Assembly: GCA_028281665.1 (NCBI GenBank)
Contig: JANQJK010000010.1
Location: forward strand, 62,001 to 126,000
Origin: Hyphococcus sp.
Lineage (GTDB): Bacteria; Pseudomonadota; Alphaproteobacteria; Caulobacterales; Parvularculaceae
Direction of reading: 5' to 3'
DNA length: 64,000 bases
Notes under the pieces: model-generated
The model's input: the letters and a program-made list of their open reading frames with translations, nothing else
What the model was told of the DNA's origin: nothing
Databases searched by the model: none
Part shown: positions 10,696 to 19,650 of the stretch, piece by piece
How the letters are laid out: every line of letters starts with the position of its first letter
Numbering within the stretch: the first letter of the stretch is position 1
Position numbers and translations under genes: made by a program

Positions 10696-11199
10696 ATGTC
10701 AGCGACGGCCATAAAACACGACGACGACAACGAGACGCGCAGCGACATCCTCGCGGCGCCGACGGTTCGCGTCAAACGCCTGCCCCATGGGGCGGACCTT
10801 GATCTTCCCCGTTATGAGACGGCGCTTGCCGCAGGCGCGGATGTGCGCGCCGCTGTCGCCGATCCGGTGACGCTAAAGCCCGGCGAACGCCAGATGGTCC
10901 CCACCGGCATTGCGATCGCCTTGCCGCCCGGCTGGGAGGCGCAAATGCGCCCGCGTTCAGGGCTCGCGGCGAAACACGGCATATCCTGCGTCAACGCGCC
11001 GGGCACCATCGATGCGGATTATCGCGGCGAGTTGAAAGTGATCCTGATCAATCATGGGGCCGAAGACTTCACGATCAAGCGCGGCGACCGGATCGGGCAG
11101 ATGGTGATCGCGCCGGTCTGGCAGGCCCGGTTCGAGGATGTCGACGAGCTTGACGACACAGAACGCGGCGCCGGCGGCTTCGGGTCAACCGGCGTCTGA
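10696..11199 (+). CDS. dut: dUTP diphosphatase
   Basis: Dut hydrolyses dUTP to dUMP, keeping uracil out of DNA and supplying dTMP synthesis. The product is 167 residues. Trimeric dUTPase motifs are visible: ADVRAAV (motif 1), [12 protein letters not shown] (motif 2), [18 protein letters not shown] (motif 3 with the catalytic Asp and Tyr region), [11 protein letters not shown] (motif 4) and the C-terminal [11 protein letters not shown] (motif 5). I chose ATG at 10696. The open frame continues back to 10567, but that part contains a hairpin repeat and no family sequence. ATG at 10639 is an alternative. Its stop directly abuts the DUF2905 remnant on the other strand. Confidence 0.95.
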   Translation: MSATAIKHDDDNETRSDILAAPTVRVKRLPHGADLDLPRYETALAAGADVRAAVADPVTLKPGERQMVPTGIAIALPPGWEAQMRPRSGLAAKHGISCVNAPGTIDADYRGELKVILINHGAEDFTIKRGDRIGQMVIAPVWQARFEDVDELDDTERGAGGFGSTGV

Positions 11200-11405
11200 T
11201 TATTTCCCGCCGTTCCAGAACCGTATGATCAGTGTCAGGACGATTGAGACGATGACCATCGTCGTCAACGGGAAATAGAGCGTAAACCCGTCGCGCCTGA
11301 TCATGAAATCGCCGGGGAGGCGGTCAAGCCGAGCTTCGACAGGACCGGCCACAAAAGGCCAACTGCAAGCAGGACGAGCCCGGCAACGATCAGGAGTTTC
11401 TGCAT
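11200..11405 (-). pseudogene. DUF2905 family small membrane protein, frameshifted
   Basis: Read on the minus strand from ATG at 11405, the first frame gives a hydrophobic segment (MQKLLIVAGLVLLAVGLLWP, then VLSKLGL) and soon stops. A one-base shift near 11325-11330 continues as DRLPGDFMIRRDGFTLYFPL, then a second membrane segment and NGGK before TAA at 11200. Together these are the full two-helix DUF2905 pattern with the conserved RLPGD. The total of 206 bases is one short of 69 codons, so one base is missing. It is either a recently broken gene or a sequencing/assembly error; the rest is intact, which favours error or very recent loss. Function of the family is unknown. Confidence 0.8.
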
Positions 11406-11532
11406 GGATTTACTCTATCATGTCGGTGCGCCCCGGCGAAAGCAGGGCCCCCCCGAACCGCAGCCCGCGGGATTCGGCCATCTTGACGACGCGCCCACAG
11501 CGCGGCATTGCCAAGAAAAACGGATAGCGCTG

Positions 11533-11730
11533 ATGAACGAGCAACCGAAAACCCCGGACCCTGAAGTCATCTACACCGGCAAGCGTCGCGTTTCCTGCGA
11601 TGGCGGGGGCGGCGCGCTCGGTCATCCGATTGTCTGGTACTCCCTGGACGATGGCGAGGCCGAATGCGGCTATTGCGACCGCAAGTTCATCTACCGGCCG
11701 GAGGGCGAAGACGCCGCAAACAGCGCCTAG
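11533..11730 (+). CDS. Small zinc-finger (CHCC/NDUFS6-like) protein
   Basis: A 65-residue protein matching the zf-CHCC family, related to the NDUFS6 accessory subunit of complex I. The putative zinc ligands are in a Cys-x8-His-x14-Cys-x2-Cys array: VSCDGGGGALGHP followed by AECGYCDRKF, and the C-terminus is short and acidic. ATG at 11533 is preceded only weakly by purines (AAAAACGGATAGCGCTG); the frame is open back to 11404 without family sequence. Its TAG stop shares a CTAG tetranucleotide with the TAG of the RmuC-like gene on the opposite strand. A zinc-binding role is inferred from the ligands. Confidence 0.85.
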   Translation: MNEQPKTPDPEVIYTGKRRVSCDGGGGALGHPIVWYSLDDGEAECGYCDRKFIYRPEGEDAANSA

Positions 11731-13805
11731 CGCAAGGGGAAGGGCGGCCGCGACGCCTCGCTCGGGCCTTCGGCTTCATCGGCGGGCGCAGCGTCTGCAC
11801 CGATGATTTCAATTTCCGCTTCTTCGGTTTCGTTGATCGGCAACGGCGTTGCCTCGTGTTGCGCCGTATCGGCCTCCGGCGCTTCTTGCTGTTCGGCGAC
11901 CGGTTGATCGACCGGCGTCGTTTGAGGGATGTCTGCCGGTTCCGGCGTTGGGGCGACGGCGCGCGCCAGGCTCTCCTCCAGCGCGCCGATCCGATCCGTC
12001 AACGCGGCCACAGCGATCCGCAATTCGTCTTCATCGCCGGCCGGCGCATCGTCTTCAAGCTGCGATGCGGCGTTCATCATGTGCAGCGTCGCCATCAGCG
12101 ATGTTGGCGACGCAATCCAGATCCGCGCGCGGTAGCTGTCCTGAACGATGTCCGCAAAGTTCTGGTGCAGGTCGTTGAAGACTGTATCGTTCGGCACAAA
12201 CAGGATGGCGAAGTCCGCCGTTTCTTCGGGGGTGATGAGTTTTTCCGCGACAAAAATCATGTGGCGAAGGACGGCGCGCCGATAGGCTGTGGCGGTATGA
12301 TCGCGGGATTTTTCATCAGCGCGGGCATACCGGTCAAAGGCTTCGGCCGGATAGCGCGCATCGATGGCGAAGGGCGCGGCGCCCGGCCGTTTGATGATGC
12401 AATCCGCTTTCGCCCCGTTGGCGAGTTCCTTGTCGAACGTGAAGCGATCCGCCGGCAGCGCCGACCGCACCAGATCGCCGAGCTGCAACATGCCGGCAAC
12501 CGCCGGCGCCGCTCTTTCAGAGAGCAGTGTATTGAGACGGCGCAATTCGTCGGACCTTACAGGGTCGGCTGACTGCGCTGCGCCCAAGACGTCGATACGT
12601 TTGGACAGGTCCGTGAGCGCCGCCTCTATCGCCTTTTGCAATGCTTCGATGTGAGCGGCGATCATCAACGTGCTTTCGCTCTCGGTCCGTTCCCTGGCCC
12701 CGGCGTCCTCCTGCATCCGGTCGATTTCCGCGGCCGCCGCCTGAAGGCGACCGTGCAATTCATCGCTCAAGCCTTCGAACTTTTTTTCGAGCGCGGCGCC
12801 GATGCGGGTCTCAACGTCGTCCGTGTCTTTTGAAAGCCGTTCCGCCATCGCATCGAGCTTGCCCTGCATTGCGGACATTGCCTGCATGCGCCGCTCCAGG
12901 GCGGCGTCCGCTTCGCGCCGTTCCGATGCGGCGAGGCGCATCTCCGCTTCGCGGGCGGCTTCTTCCTGTCGGCGGCGCTCGGCGTCGGCCTCCATTCTGG
13001 CGCGTGAGGCTTCCTCCAGCGCGATCCGCCGTTCCTCCTCTGCGCGCTCATATTCCGCCGCCTCGCGGCGCTGACGCTCCGCATCCCAATAACTCTCGTC
13101 GATCTCCGGCAGGTGGTCGAGCCGGACGTCGTCGGGCGTCATTGTCAGGGCAAGCGCTTCCTGGTCGCCGCTCTCGCCGGCCTGCTCGTCCTGGGGCGTT
13201 TCGTCCCGATCCGCCTCGTTGCGGGAGAAAAGGTCGGCAAAGGGGGCCGCCTTTTTCTCTTCCGGATCCTCGGCGACAACGGCGTTGTCGATTGCGGCGG
13301 CGATCTCCGCCATCTGCGGTTCCGGCTCGCTCTCAACGACGGGGGCGTCCTCATCACGCCCGGTGCTATCCAGCGTTTCCGCCGCATCGTCAGCAGTGTC
13401 ATCGGAGACGATTTCGGTCGCCGCATCTTCGTCCTGGTCTTTGCGCTCCGGCTTCTTGTCCGCCTTTTTCTTGCGGTCTTTTTTGCGCGCGTCCTTGATG
13501 TCGGCATAAGCCTGCGCCGGATCGTCGAACGTGATGTCGGCATGAGCGCCCGCCGGCTCGAAAAAGTCTGTCTCGCGGGCCATCCGTTCGGCGGGCTTAA
13601 TAACCCGCGCGCGAATGATTGCGACAAGGATGAAAAAAAAGACGGTGATGAATGCGCCGAACCCAACCCAGAGCTGGGTGTCCGTTGCCGTCAGCCAGGG
13701 CTCCTGCGGCGGCTGTTCTGTTCCAGCCGTAGCGGCGGGCGCGTCTTCCTGCGCCGCGCTGTCCTGCGCCAACACGGCGATGCGGAAAGGCGTCAGCGTC
13801 CCCAT
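11727..13805 (-). CDS. rmuC: RmuC-like protein with long acidic linker
   Basis: RmuC-family proteins are membrane-anchored, nuclease-fold proteins that limit recombination at inverted repeats. The ~692-residue product has a transmembrane segment near residues 45-68. A long Asp/Glu/Ala-rich linker (~75-240) and coiled-coil segments (~240-420) follow. The RmuC core (~430-610) includes [20 protein letters not shown] and [24 protein letters not shown] and [17 protein letters not shown]. The C-terminal tail is again acidic. The first ATG is at 13805; a TTG at 13820 is possible. It is much longer than E. coli RmuC (~475) because of the linkers. Divergent from def, as in many alphaproteobacteria. 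Confidence 0.85.
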   Translation of the reverse strand: MGTLTPFRIAVLAQDSAAQEDAPAATAGTEQPPQEPWLTATDTQLWVGFGAFITVFFFILVAIIRARVIKPAERMARETDFFEPAGAHADITFDDPAQAYADIKDARKKDRKKKADKKPERKDQDEDAATEIVSDDTADDAAETLDSTGRDEDAPVVESEPEPQMAEIAAAIDNAVVAEDPEEKKAAPFADLFSRNEADRDETPQDEQAGESGDQEALALTMTPDDVRLDHLPEIDESYWDAERQRREAAEYERAEEERRIALEEASRARMEADAERRRQEEAAREAEMRLAASERREADAALERRMQAMSAMQGKLDAMAERLSKDTDDVETRIGAALEKKFEGLSDELHGRLQAAAAEIDRMQEDAGARERTESESTLMIAAHIEALQKAIEAALTDLSKRIDVLGAAQSADPVRSDELRRLNTLLSERAAPAVAGMLQLGDLVRSALPADRFTFDKELANGAKADCIIKRPGAAPFAIDARYPAEAFDRYARADEKSRDHTATAYRRAVLRHMIFVAEKLITPEETADFAILFVPNDTVFNDLHQNFADIVQDSYRARIWIASPTSLMATLHMMNAASQLEDDAPAGDEDELRIAVAALTDRIGALEESLARAVAPTPEPADIPQTTPVDQPVAEQQEAPEADTAQHEATPLPINETEEAEIEIIGADAAPADEAEGPSEASRPPFPLR

Positions 13806-13951
13806 TTTCCAATCCCACAAAAACTCTACGCCACAGCCCTGATCATACGGGAAAAGCCGTTAAAATGCGAGGGGTTAGCGTTAACCATGCGCGGCGTGGA
13901 AATTCCTTGCTGATCTTGACGGGGCGCCGCCGCGCTCATACCTCAGGGCCC

Positions 13952-14470
13952 ATGGCGATCCGAAAAATCCTCACTGCGCCGGACCCCCGGCTGCGCGAAG
14001 TCTCGAAACCCGTGGACGGGGTCGACGACGATTTGCGCGCCCTGATGGATGACATGCTGGAGACGATGTACGACGCACCGGGCATTGGCCTTGCGGCAAT
14101 TCAGGTTGGCGTGCCCCTGCGGGTCATCGTCATGGATCTCGCCGGCGAAGACGAAGAGCCGGCGCCGCGCTATTTCGTCAATCCGGAGATTCTCGATCCG
14201 TCCGAAGACCTCGCCGTCTACCAGGAAGGATGCCTGTCGGTTCCGGAATTTTTCGATGATGTCGAGCGGCCGGCGAAATGTCGCGTGAAATTTCTCGACT
14301 ATGACGGCAAGGAACAAACTCTCGATGCGGAAGGATTGCTCGCCACCTGCATTCAGCATGAAATGGACCACCTTGAGGGCGTCCTTTTCATCGATCATTT
14401 GTCGCGCCTGAAGCGCGACCGCGTTTTGAAAAAACTGAAAAAGGAACAGCGCCTCGCCGCCGCGGAATAG
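13952..14470 (+). CDS. def: Peptide deformylase
   Basis: Def removes the N-formyl group from nascent proteins, using Fe2+ or Zn2+. The 172-residue product has all three motifs: GIGLAAIQ near residue 45, EGCLSV near 93 with the metal Cys, and QHEMDHLEG near 136 with the two His ligands and catalytic Glu. The C-terminal [14 protein letters not shown] helix is usual. ATG at 13952 starts the family sequence ([15 protein letters not shown]); the open frame before it does not match. It forms an operon with fmt and truA. Confidence 0.97.
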   Translation: MAIRKILTAPDPRLREVSKPVDGVDDDLRALMDDMLETMYDAPGIGLAAIQVGVPLRVIVMDLAGEDEEPAPRYFVNPEILDPSEDLAVYQEGCLSVPEFFDDVERPAKCRVKFLDYDGKEQTLDAEGLLATCIQHEMDHLEGVLFIDHLSRLKRDRVLKKLKKEQRLAAAE

Positions 14471-14494
14471 GCCGGCGAGCGCAGGGAACTCGTC

Positions 14495-15415
14495 ATGCGC
14501 CTCGCCTTCATGGGTACGCCGGCGTTTGCTGCGCCCGTTCTTTCGGAACTCGTCGTCGCGGGCCATGATGTCGCCGCCGTCTATACGCGCGCGCCAAAAC
14601 CGTCCGGACGCGGCCACAAGTTGAAACCGGCGCCTGTCCATGCGCTTGCCGACGAGCTGGGGCTTGCCGTGCGCACCCCGAAAAACTTCAGGTCGCAAGA
14701 CACGCTTGAAGACTTTCGCGCCCTCGATCTCGATGTCGCCATTGTCGTCGCTTACGGGTTGATCCTGCCGCGCGAAGCGCTCAATGCGCCGCGTCACGGT
14801 TGCCTCAATCTCCACGCATCTTTGTTGCCTCGCTGGCGCGGGGCGGCGCCTATCCAGCGGGCAATCATGGCCGGCGACAAGATCACCGGGGTGCAGGTGA
14901 TGCGCATGGAGGAGGGGCTCGATACCGGGCCCGTCCTGTTGTCGGAATCGGTCGAGATTGCCCATGACGACACGATGGGAACGCTGCATGACAAACTTGC
15001 GCCCGTCGCGGCAGGTCTCGCGCCGCGGGCGCTGGCGGCGCTTGAGCGGGACGCCCTTGTGGAAACCCCGCAGCCGGAAGAGGGCGTCACCTATGCTCAC
15101 AAGATCTCGCCCGAGGAAGCGAAAATTGACTGGTCGCAACCCGCTCCTGTCGTTGATCGGCACATTCGTGGCCTCGCCCCGTTTCCGGGCGCATGGTTCG
15201 AAGCTAAAGGCGAGCGCGTGAAGACCTTGATGTCTTCGCTGACGGACGGCGCCGGCGCGCCGGGCGAAATTCTCGGTACGGACGGCGCCGTCGTCGTCTC
15301 GTGCGGCGACGGCGCTGTGTCGCTGTCGATATTGCAGCGCGCCGGTAAGCGCGCGCAGGATGCAGATGTGTTTCTGCGTGGCTTTGCGTTTGCGCCGGGC
15401 GACAGGCTTTCCTGA
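14495..15415 (+). CDS. fmt: Methionyl-tRNA formyltransferase
   Basis: Fmt transfers a formyl group from 10-formyl-THF to initiator Met-tRNA, producing the substrate later used by Def. The 306-residue product has the Rossmann-type formyltransferase domain (MGTPAFAAPVL near residue 6, then the active-site blocks LNLHASLLPRWRGAAPIQ near 105 and GVQVMRMEEGLDTGP near 133) and the OB-fold C-terminal domain. It starts 24 bases after def and ends 3 bases before truA, so the three are one transcription unit. Confidence 0.97.
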   Translation: MRLAFMGTPAFAAPVLSELVVAGHDVAAVYTRAPKPSGRGHKLKPAPVHALADELGLAVRTPKNFRSQDTLEDFRALDLDVAIVVAYGLILPREALNAPRHGCLNLHASLLPRWRGAAPIQRAIMAGDKITGVQVMRMEEGLDTGPVLLSESVEIAHDDTMGTLHDKLAPVAAGLAPRALAALERDALVETPQPEEGVTYAHKISPEEAKIDWSQPAPVVDRHIRGLAPFPGAWFEAKGERVKTLMSSLTDGAGAPGEILGTDGAVVVSCGDGAVSLSILQRAGKRAQDADVFLRGFAFAPGDRLS

Positions 15416-15418
15416 GCA

Positions 15419-16165
15419 ATGCCGCGCTATAAGCTGACCCTGGAATATGACGGCGGCCCGTTTGTCGGCTGGCAGCGCCAGGAAAACGGTCCATCCGTAC
15501 AGGAAGCAATGGAAAACGCCGTGGCGGCGCTGACCGGCGAGGCCGCGCTGGTCTATGGCGCCGGCCGCACGGATGCGGGCGTTCACGCCCTCGCCATGAC
15601 CGCTCATGTGGACATCGAAAAGGACTATGGCGCGAACGTTATATGCAATGCCGTGAACCAGCATTTGAGACCGGCGCCGATTGCCGTCCTTCGCGCGGAA
15701 GAGGTAAGCGACGATTTTCATGCGCGCTTTTCCTGCATTCGCCGCGCTTACGAATATCGCATCGTTAATCGTCGCGCGCCGCTGACGCTTGAGCGCGGGC
15801 GCGCCTGGCGCGTGACGGCGCGGCTCGATGCGGAGGCGATGCATGGCGCAGCGCAGGCCCTTGTGGGCCGGCACGACTTTTCGACATTCCGGTCCGCCCA
15901 GTGCCAGTCGAAAAGCCCGGTGAAAACCCTTGATGAAATATCGGTTTCGCGGGCGGGCGAGGAAATCGTTCTGCGCGTTGCGGCGCGGTCATTCTTACAT
16001 CACCAGGTGCGGTCGATCACAGGATCGCTTGTCGAAGTCGGCCGGGGCAAATGGCGGCCGCGCGATCTGGAAACGGCGCTCAGCGCGAAATCGCGAGAGG
16101 CGTGCGGGCCGGTGGCGCCGCCGGACGGTCTCTACTTCCTGCGCGCTGACTATGAAAACAACTGA
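15419..16165 (+). CDS. truA: tRNA pseudouridine(38-40) synthase
   Basis: TruA modifies uridines 38-40 of the anticodon stem. The product is 248 residues and begins [30 protein letters not shown] with the catalytic Asp is near residue 52, and [20 protein letters not shown] is near the C-terminus. It starts 3 bases after fmt (TGAGCAATG). Its last 16 bases overlap the 3' end of the membrane-protein gene on the other strand. Confidence 0.96.
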   Translation: MPRYKLTLEYDGGPFVGWQRQENGPSVQEAMENAVAALTGEAALVYGAGRTDAGVHALAMTAHVDIEKDYGANVICNAVNQHLRPAPIAVLRAEEVSDDFHARFSCIRRAYEYRIVNRRAPLTLERGRAWRVTARLDAEAMHGAAQALVGRHDFSTFRSAQCQSKSPVKTLDEISVSRAGEEIVLRVAARSFLHHQVRSITGSLVEVGRGKWRPRDLETALSAKSREACGPVAPPDGLYFLRADYENN

Positions 16166-16767
16166 TAGAGCCGCACGGCGATGTTTGTCAGGATTGTGTA
16201 AACGCCGAATGACGCCGCCGAAAGACCGACGATCAACGCGATGGCGATCGCGACCGAGATCGGCAGGTTGCGGCGGATGACCATCCAGAAAAGGTAGATG
16301 CTGAAAACGAGAACGCCGAAAAAAAGCAGCGAGCTGAGTTCCGCATTGCCCGTTGCGGCGATGGCGATTGCCGGCGCCATGACGGTGATAAAGGCCAGCA
16401 ACTGACTCCAGTTGAACGACACGATCAGCGCCGCTGTTTCGCGCGCGGCGCCAAGCTGCTTTGCGGCAAGCGCCAATACGGCGACCGTCATGAGCCAGGC
16501 GGCTAGCGAGGAGAGAAGATCCACCGGCGCCATGAGAGCCATGGGCGCCTGGGCGTAGAGGCTTGATGGAAAGGCCGGCGAGGCTTCGGCAATTTTGTAC
16601 TGCACAAGGATGCCGACAATCGCGAAGGGCGCCGAGAACGCGATCGCCCAGAAAGACGCAAAAACGCCTTCCGTCGACAGGTCCATCCCCTCGCGCCACG
16701 TCTCGTCGCCGGCGGCCAGACGCCATACGCCGCGCAGATGGCGCGCCGCATAGTCGAAACCGATCAC
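16150..16767 (-). CDS. Multi-pass membrane protein (Yip1-like), unknown function
   Basis: A 205-residue hydrophobic protein with about five predicted membrane segments (near residues 36-58, 75-100, 115-135, 143-163 and 170-195) and a short soluble N-terminus beginning [20 protein letters not shown]. The topology resembles Yip1-domain proteins often found beside dapE in alphaproteobacteria. The start is GTG at 16767, overlapping the dapE stop as GTGA, which suggests translational coupling. Its 3' end overlaps truA tail to tail. Function is not known. Confidence 0.75.
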   Translation of the reverse strand: MIGFDYAARHLRGVWRLAAGDETWREGMDLSTEGVFASFWAIAFSAPFAIVGILVQYKIAEASPAFPSSLYAQAPMALMAPVDLLSSLAAWLMTVAVLALAAKQLGAARETAALIVSFNWSQLLAFITVMAPAIAIAATGNAELSSLLFFGVLVFSIYLFWMVIRRNLPISVAIAIALIVGLSAASFGVYTILTNIAVRLYQLFS

Positions 16768-17915
16768 GATGCGAACCGGTCGAAATAGCGTTCGATGATC
16801 AGCGCATAAATGTCCGTCAGCAGGTTGATGTCGGAAACGGCGACGTTCTCGTTGGTCTGATGCATGGTGGCGCCGACCATGCCGAACTCTGCGACCGGGG
16901 ACATGTCCTTGATGAAGCGCGCATCGGACGTTCCGCCAGAGGTTGAAAGCTCCGGGCGCCGTCCGGACTTTTCCTCAACGGCGTCCTGAAGAAGGTGGAT
17001 GAAGTCCATGTCCGTCGTCAGAAAGGCTTCGCCGGATACGATGGTTTCGAACGTATAGTCGGCGCCGGTCTCCTTCGCGACGGCGTCGGCTTTCTCGCGG
17101 GCCCATTTCGTGACGGTCTCTCCGGTCCAGTTCGGGTTGAAGCGGACATTGAAGCGCGCTGTCGCTTTTTCCGGAATGACGTTGTGGGCGGGGTTGCCGA
17201 TATGAATATCCGTTACCTGAAGGCTTGAAGGCTGAAACCGTTCATAGCCGTCGTCGAGAGGGGTTTCGGAAAGGACGAGCAGCTTGCGCATCAGGGCCGG
17301 GATCGGGTTTCGGGCGAGCGCCGGGTAGGCCACATGCCCCTGCTTGCCGGCGACGGTCAGCCAGCAATTGACCGAGCCGCGGCGTCCCACCTTGATCATG
17401 TCGCCGATGTCGGTCGGGTTGGACGGCTCGCCGACCAGGCAGTGATCGATCTCGATGTCGTTTTCGCGCATCCAGTCCAGCACCTTGCGCGTGCCGTTGA
17501 TGGCGGGCCCCTCCTCGTCGCCGGTGATCAGGAACGACAGGGAACCCTTCACCGCGCCGGTCTCTATTGCCCGCGCCGCGGCGGCCGCAAAGGCCGCGAT
17601 GGCGCATTTCATGTCAGCCGCGCCGCGGCCCCACAGATGGCCATCTTCCAGCGCCGCTTCAAAGGGCGGGCGGTTCCACCCGGCGTCGTCGCCCGGCGGA
17701 ACAACGTCGGTGTGTCCGGCGAAACAGAAATGAGGAGCAGCTTCGCCATAGCGGGCGAAGAGGTTGTCGACGTCTTCAAATTTGAGTCGCGTGCAGCGAA
17801 AGCCGAGGCCTGAGAGCACGCCCTCCAGCACGTCGAGCGCGCCTTCGTCGGCCGGCGTCACGGACGGCCGGCGGATGAGCGCGCGGGAGAGATCAATGGG
17901 GTCTATGGCGGTCAT
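16764..17915 (-). CDS. dapE: Succinyl-diaminopimelate desuccinylase
   Basis: DapE is the dinuclear zinc M20 enzyme that removes succinate from N-succinyl-L,L-DAP in lysine and peptidoglycan precursor synthesis. The 383-residue product carries FAGHTDVVPPGD (zinc His and Asp, near residue 65), WGRGAADMK (bridging Asp near 100), ITGDEEGPAINGT (catalytic and ligand Glu pair near 130) and TSGGTSDARF near the C-terminus, plus a dimerisation lid domain. It works two steps after DapD, whose gene lies just upstream on the same strand, separated by hairpin repeats. Confidence 0.96.
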   Translation of the reverse strand: MTAIDPIDLSRALIRRPSVTPADEGALDVLEGVLSGLGFRCTRLKFEDVDNLFARYGEAAPHFCFAGHTDVVPPGDDAGWNRPPFEAALEDGHLWGRGAADMKCAIAAFAAAAARAIETGAVKGSLSFLITGDEEGPAINGTRKVLDWMRENDIEIDHCLVGEPSNPTDIGDMIKVGRRGSVNCWLTVAGKQGHVAYPALARNPIPALMRKLLVLSETPLDDGYERFQPSSLQVTDIHIGNPAHNVIPEKATARFNVRFNPNWTGETVTKWAREKADAVAKETGADYTFETIVSGEAFLTTDMDFIHLLQDAVEEKSGRRPELSTSGGTSDARFIKDMSPVAEFGMVGATMHQTNENVAVSDINLLTDIYALIIERYFDRFAS

Positions 17916-17937
17916 TGAGGCGTTTTACAATCTTATC

Positions 17938-18008
17938 ATTGCCGGATTCATTCCGGCAATCCAGTTCTTATTCTGGGTCTTCTGGATCACCGGGACAAGC
18001 CCGGTGAT
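17938..18008. repeat. Pair of REP-like hairpins between dapD and dapE
   Basis: Two palindromes: ATTGCCGGA-TTCA-TTCCGGCAAT-like (17938-17960, with one extra stem base) and ATCACCGGG-ACAAG-CCCGGTGAT (17986-18008). The second is the familiar dispersed form CTGGATCACCGGGACAAGCCCGGTGATGAC. They may stabilise or attenuate the dapD-dapE message. Confidence 0.7.
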
Positions 18009-18038
18009 GACAAAAGTAACGAGCAGCAGTGGAGAAGC

Positions 18039-18884
18039 CTAATCTCGAAGCAGTTCGTTTACGGATGTTTTGGACCGGGTGCGCTCATCCACCTGTTTGA
18101 CGATGACGGCGCAGTATAGATTTGGCCCGCCCTTGGCCGATGGCATCGTGCCGGAAACGACGACGGAATAGGGCGGCACTTCGCCATAGGTGACGGCGCC
18201 GGTTTCGCGATTGACGATTTTTGTCGACGCGCCGAGATAAACGCCCATGGAAAGAACGGAGCCTTCGCGGACGATGACGCCTTCGGCGACTTCCGAGCGC
18301 GCGCCGATAAAGCAATTGTCCTCGATGATCACGGGGTTCGCCTGCAAGGGTTCAAGGACGCCGCCGATCCCTGCGCCGCCGGAGATGTGGCAATTGGCGC
18401 CGATCTGCGCGCATGATCCGACCGTCGCCCAGGTATCGATCATCGCCCCTTCGCCCACATAGGCGCCGATATTGATGAAGGACGGCATCAGCACCGCATT
18501 CGCCGCAACGAACGAACCGCGACGCACGGTGGCGTCCGGCACGGCGCGAAAGCCGGCGCGCTCGAAGTCTTCCGCCTTCCAGCCGTCGAACTTTGAGGGC
18601 ACCTTGTCCCACCAGGCGGCCGCGCCGGGCCCGCCGGCGATGAGTGCGTTGGGGTTCAGCCGGAACGACAGCAGGACCGCTTTTTTGAGCCACTGATTGA
18701 CGGTCCATTCGGTGATGTTGCCGCCGGTTTTTGCGGGCGCGGCGACGCGCGCGGCGCCGCTGTCCAGCATGTCGAGCGCCGCGGCGACGGCGTCGCGGGT
18801 TTCGCCTTGCGTCTCGGCGCCGATGTCGTTTCGGTTCTCCCAGGCGGCGTCAATGATGCGGGCAAGTTCTGCCATGTCGGTCAT
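18039..18884 (-). CDS. dapD: Tetrahydrodipicolinate N-succinyltransferase
   Basis: DapD uses succinyl-CoA to succinylate tetrahydrodipicolinate, the committed step of the succinylase DAP pathway. The 281-residue product has the N-terminal helical domain, then a left-handed beta-helix of hexapeptide repeats from about residue 120 to 230 ([49 protein letters not shown]). Start ATG at 18884 gives [16 protein letters not shown]. It precedes dapE; a nucleotidase gene lies 20 bases upstream and is likely cotranscribed. Confidence 0.97.
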   Translation of the reverse strand: MTDMAELARIIDAAWENRNDIGAETQGETRDAVAAALDMLDSGAARVAAPAKTGGNITEWTVNQWLKKAVLLSFRLNPNALIAGGPGAAAWWDKVPSKFDGWKAEDFERAGFRAVPDATVRRGSFVAANAVLMPSFINIGAYVGEGAMIDTWATVGSCAQIGANCHISGGAGIGGVLEPLQANPVIIEDNCFIGARSEVAEGVIVREGSVLSMGVYLGASTKIVNRETGAVTYGEVPPYSVVVSGTMPSAKGGPNLYCAVIVKQVDERTRSKTSVNELLRD

Positions 18885-18904
18885 AGGTGATGCTTTCAGT
18901 TTTT

Positions 18905-19612
18905 TCAGGCGGCGCTGGCGGCGGCCGTGCGCGCTTTTTCAAGGAATCCGGCGAGGTCGTCGGTTGTGTGATGAACATGCGCCGCTGTTTCGCCGATCCG
19001 CGCCGGGCGTTTTTCGTGGGGTTCATCGGAAAGCCAGTCCGCGTCGGAGCAGACCAGCACGGTCGTCATGCCCATGGCGTGCGGCGTTTCCAGATTGTGC
19101 GCGAGATCTTCAAACATGGTGGCGCGCGAAGGGTCGATGCCGAAGCGGCGAACAAAGGACTGATACGGTTCGGGATGGGGCTTCGGCGTATAGTCCGCCG
19201 CCTTGATGTCGAAGACGTCGTCGAAAAGATGAAACACCCCAAGCGCGCCGGCGACGTTTTCCGCGTGGGCCACCGATCCGTTCGTGTAGATATATTTCTT
19301 TCCAGGCAGGGCGTTGATGGCGCCGGCCAGCACACGGTTCTCTGAAATTGGCGCAAGGTCGATGTCGTGAACGAAGTCGAGAAAATGATCAGGCTCGACG
19401 TCATGCTCCTGCATCAGGCCCGCCATCGTTGTGCCGTAGCGCACGTAATAGTCCTTCTGAAGCTTGCGTGCATCGTCATGAGCAAGCGACAGTCGGTTGC
19501 GAATATAGGCCGTCATGCGTGCGTCGATCTCATCGAACAGGCGGCACTCCGCTGCATATAGCGTGTTATCGAGGTCGAAGACCCAGCAATCGATATGGCG
19601 GAGGTCGGTCAA
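18905..19612 (-). CDS. Pyrimidine 5'-nucleotidase (HAD superfamily)
   Basis: A 235-residue HAD hydrolase of the SDT1/pyrimidine 5'-nucleotidase type, which dephosphorylates UMP/CMP-like nucleotides. HAD motifs are VFDLDNTLY (motif 1, nucleophile Asp near residue 12), YTNGS (motif 2 near 110), KPHPEPY (motif 3 Lys near 148) and FEDLAHN (motif 4 near 170). The only start at this end is TTG at 19612, and no strong ribosome binding site precedes it, so the start is unsure. It lies 20 bases before dapD on the same strand, an arrangement often seen in alphaproteobacteria. Confidence 0.88.
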   Translation of the reverse strand: MTDLRHIDCWVFDLDNTLYAAECRLFDEIDARMTAYIRNRLSLAHDDARKLQKDYYVRYGTTMAGLMQEHDVEPDHFLDFVHDIDLAPISENRVLAGAINALPGKKYIYTNGSVAHAENVAGALGVFHLFDDVFDIKAADYTPKPHPEPYQSFVRRFGIDPSRATMFEDLAHNLETPHAMGMTTVLVCSDADWLSDEPHEKRPARIGETAAHVHHTTDDLAGFLEKARTAAASAA

Positions 19613-19650
19613 GGGCGCGTTTTTCCCGGGGCGGCGTGACGTGAGCGGCG

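Noticed and set aside
11410-11532. N-terminal extension of the zinc-finger protein starting at 11404
   Set aside because: It overlaps the start of the DUF2905 gene and a degenerate repeat, and lacks family sequence.
13943-15874. A 643-codon open frame antisense to def, fmt and truA
   Set aside because: It spans three unmistakable genes on the other strand and reads as Arg/His/Ala-rich shadow sequence.
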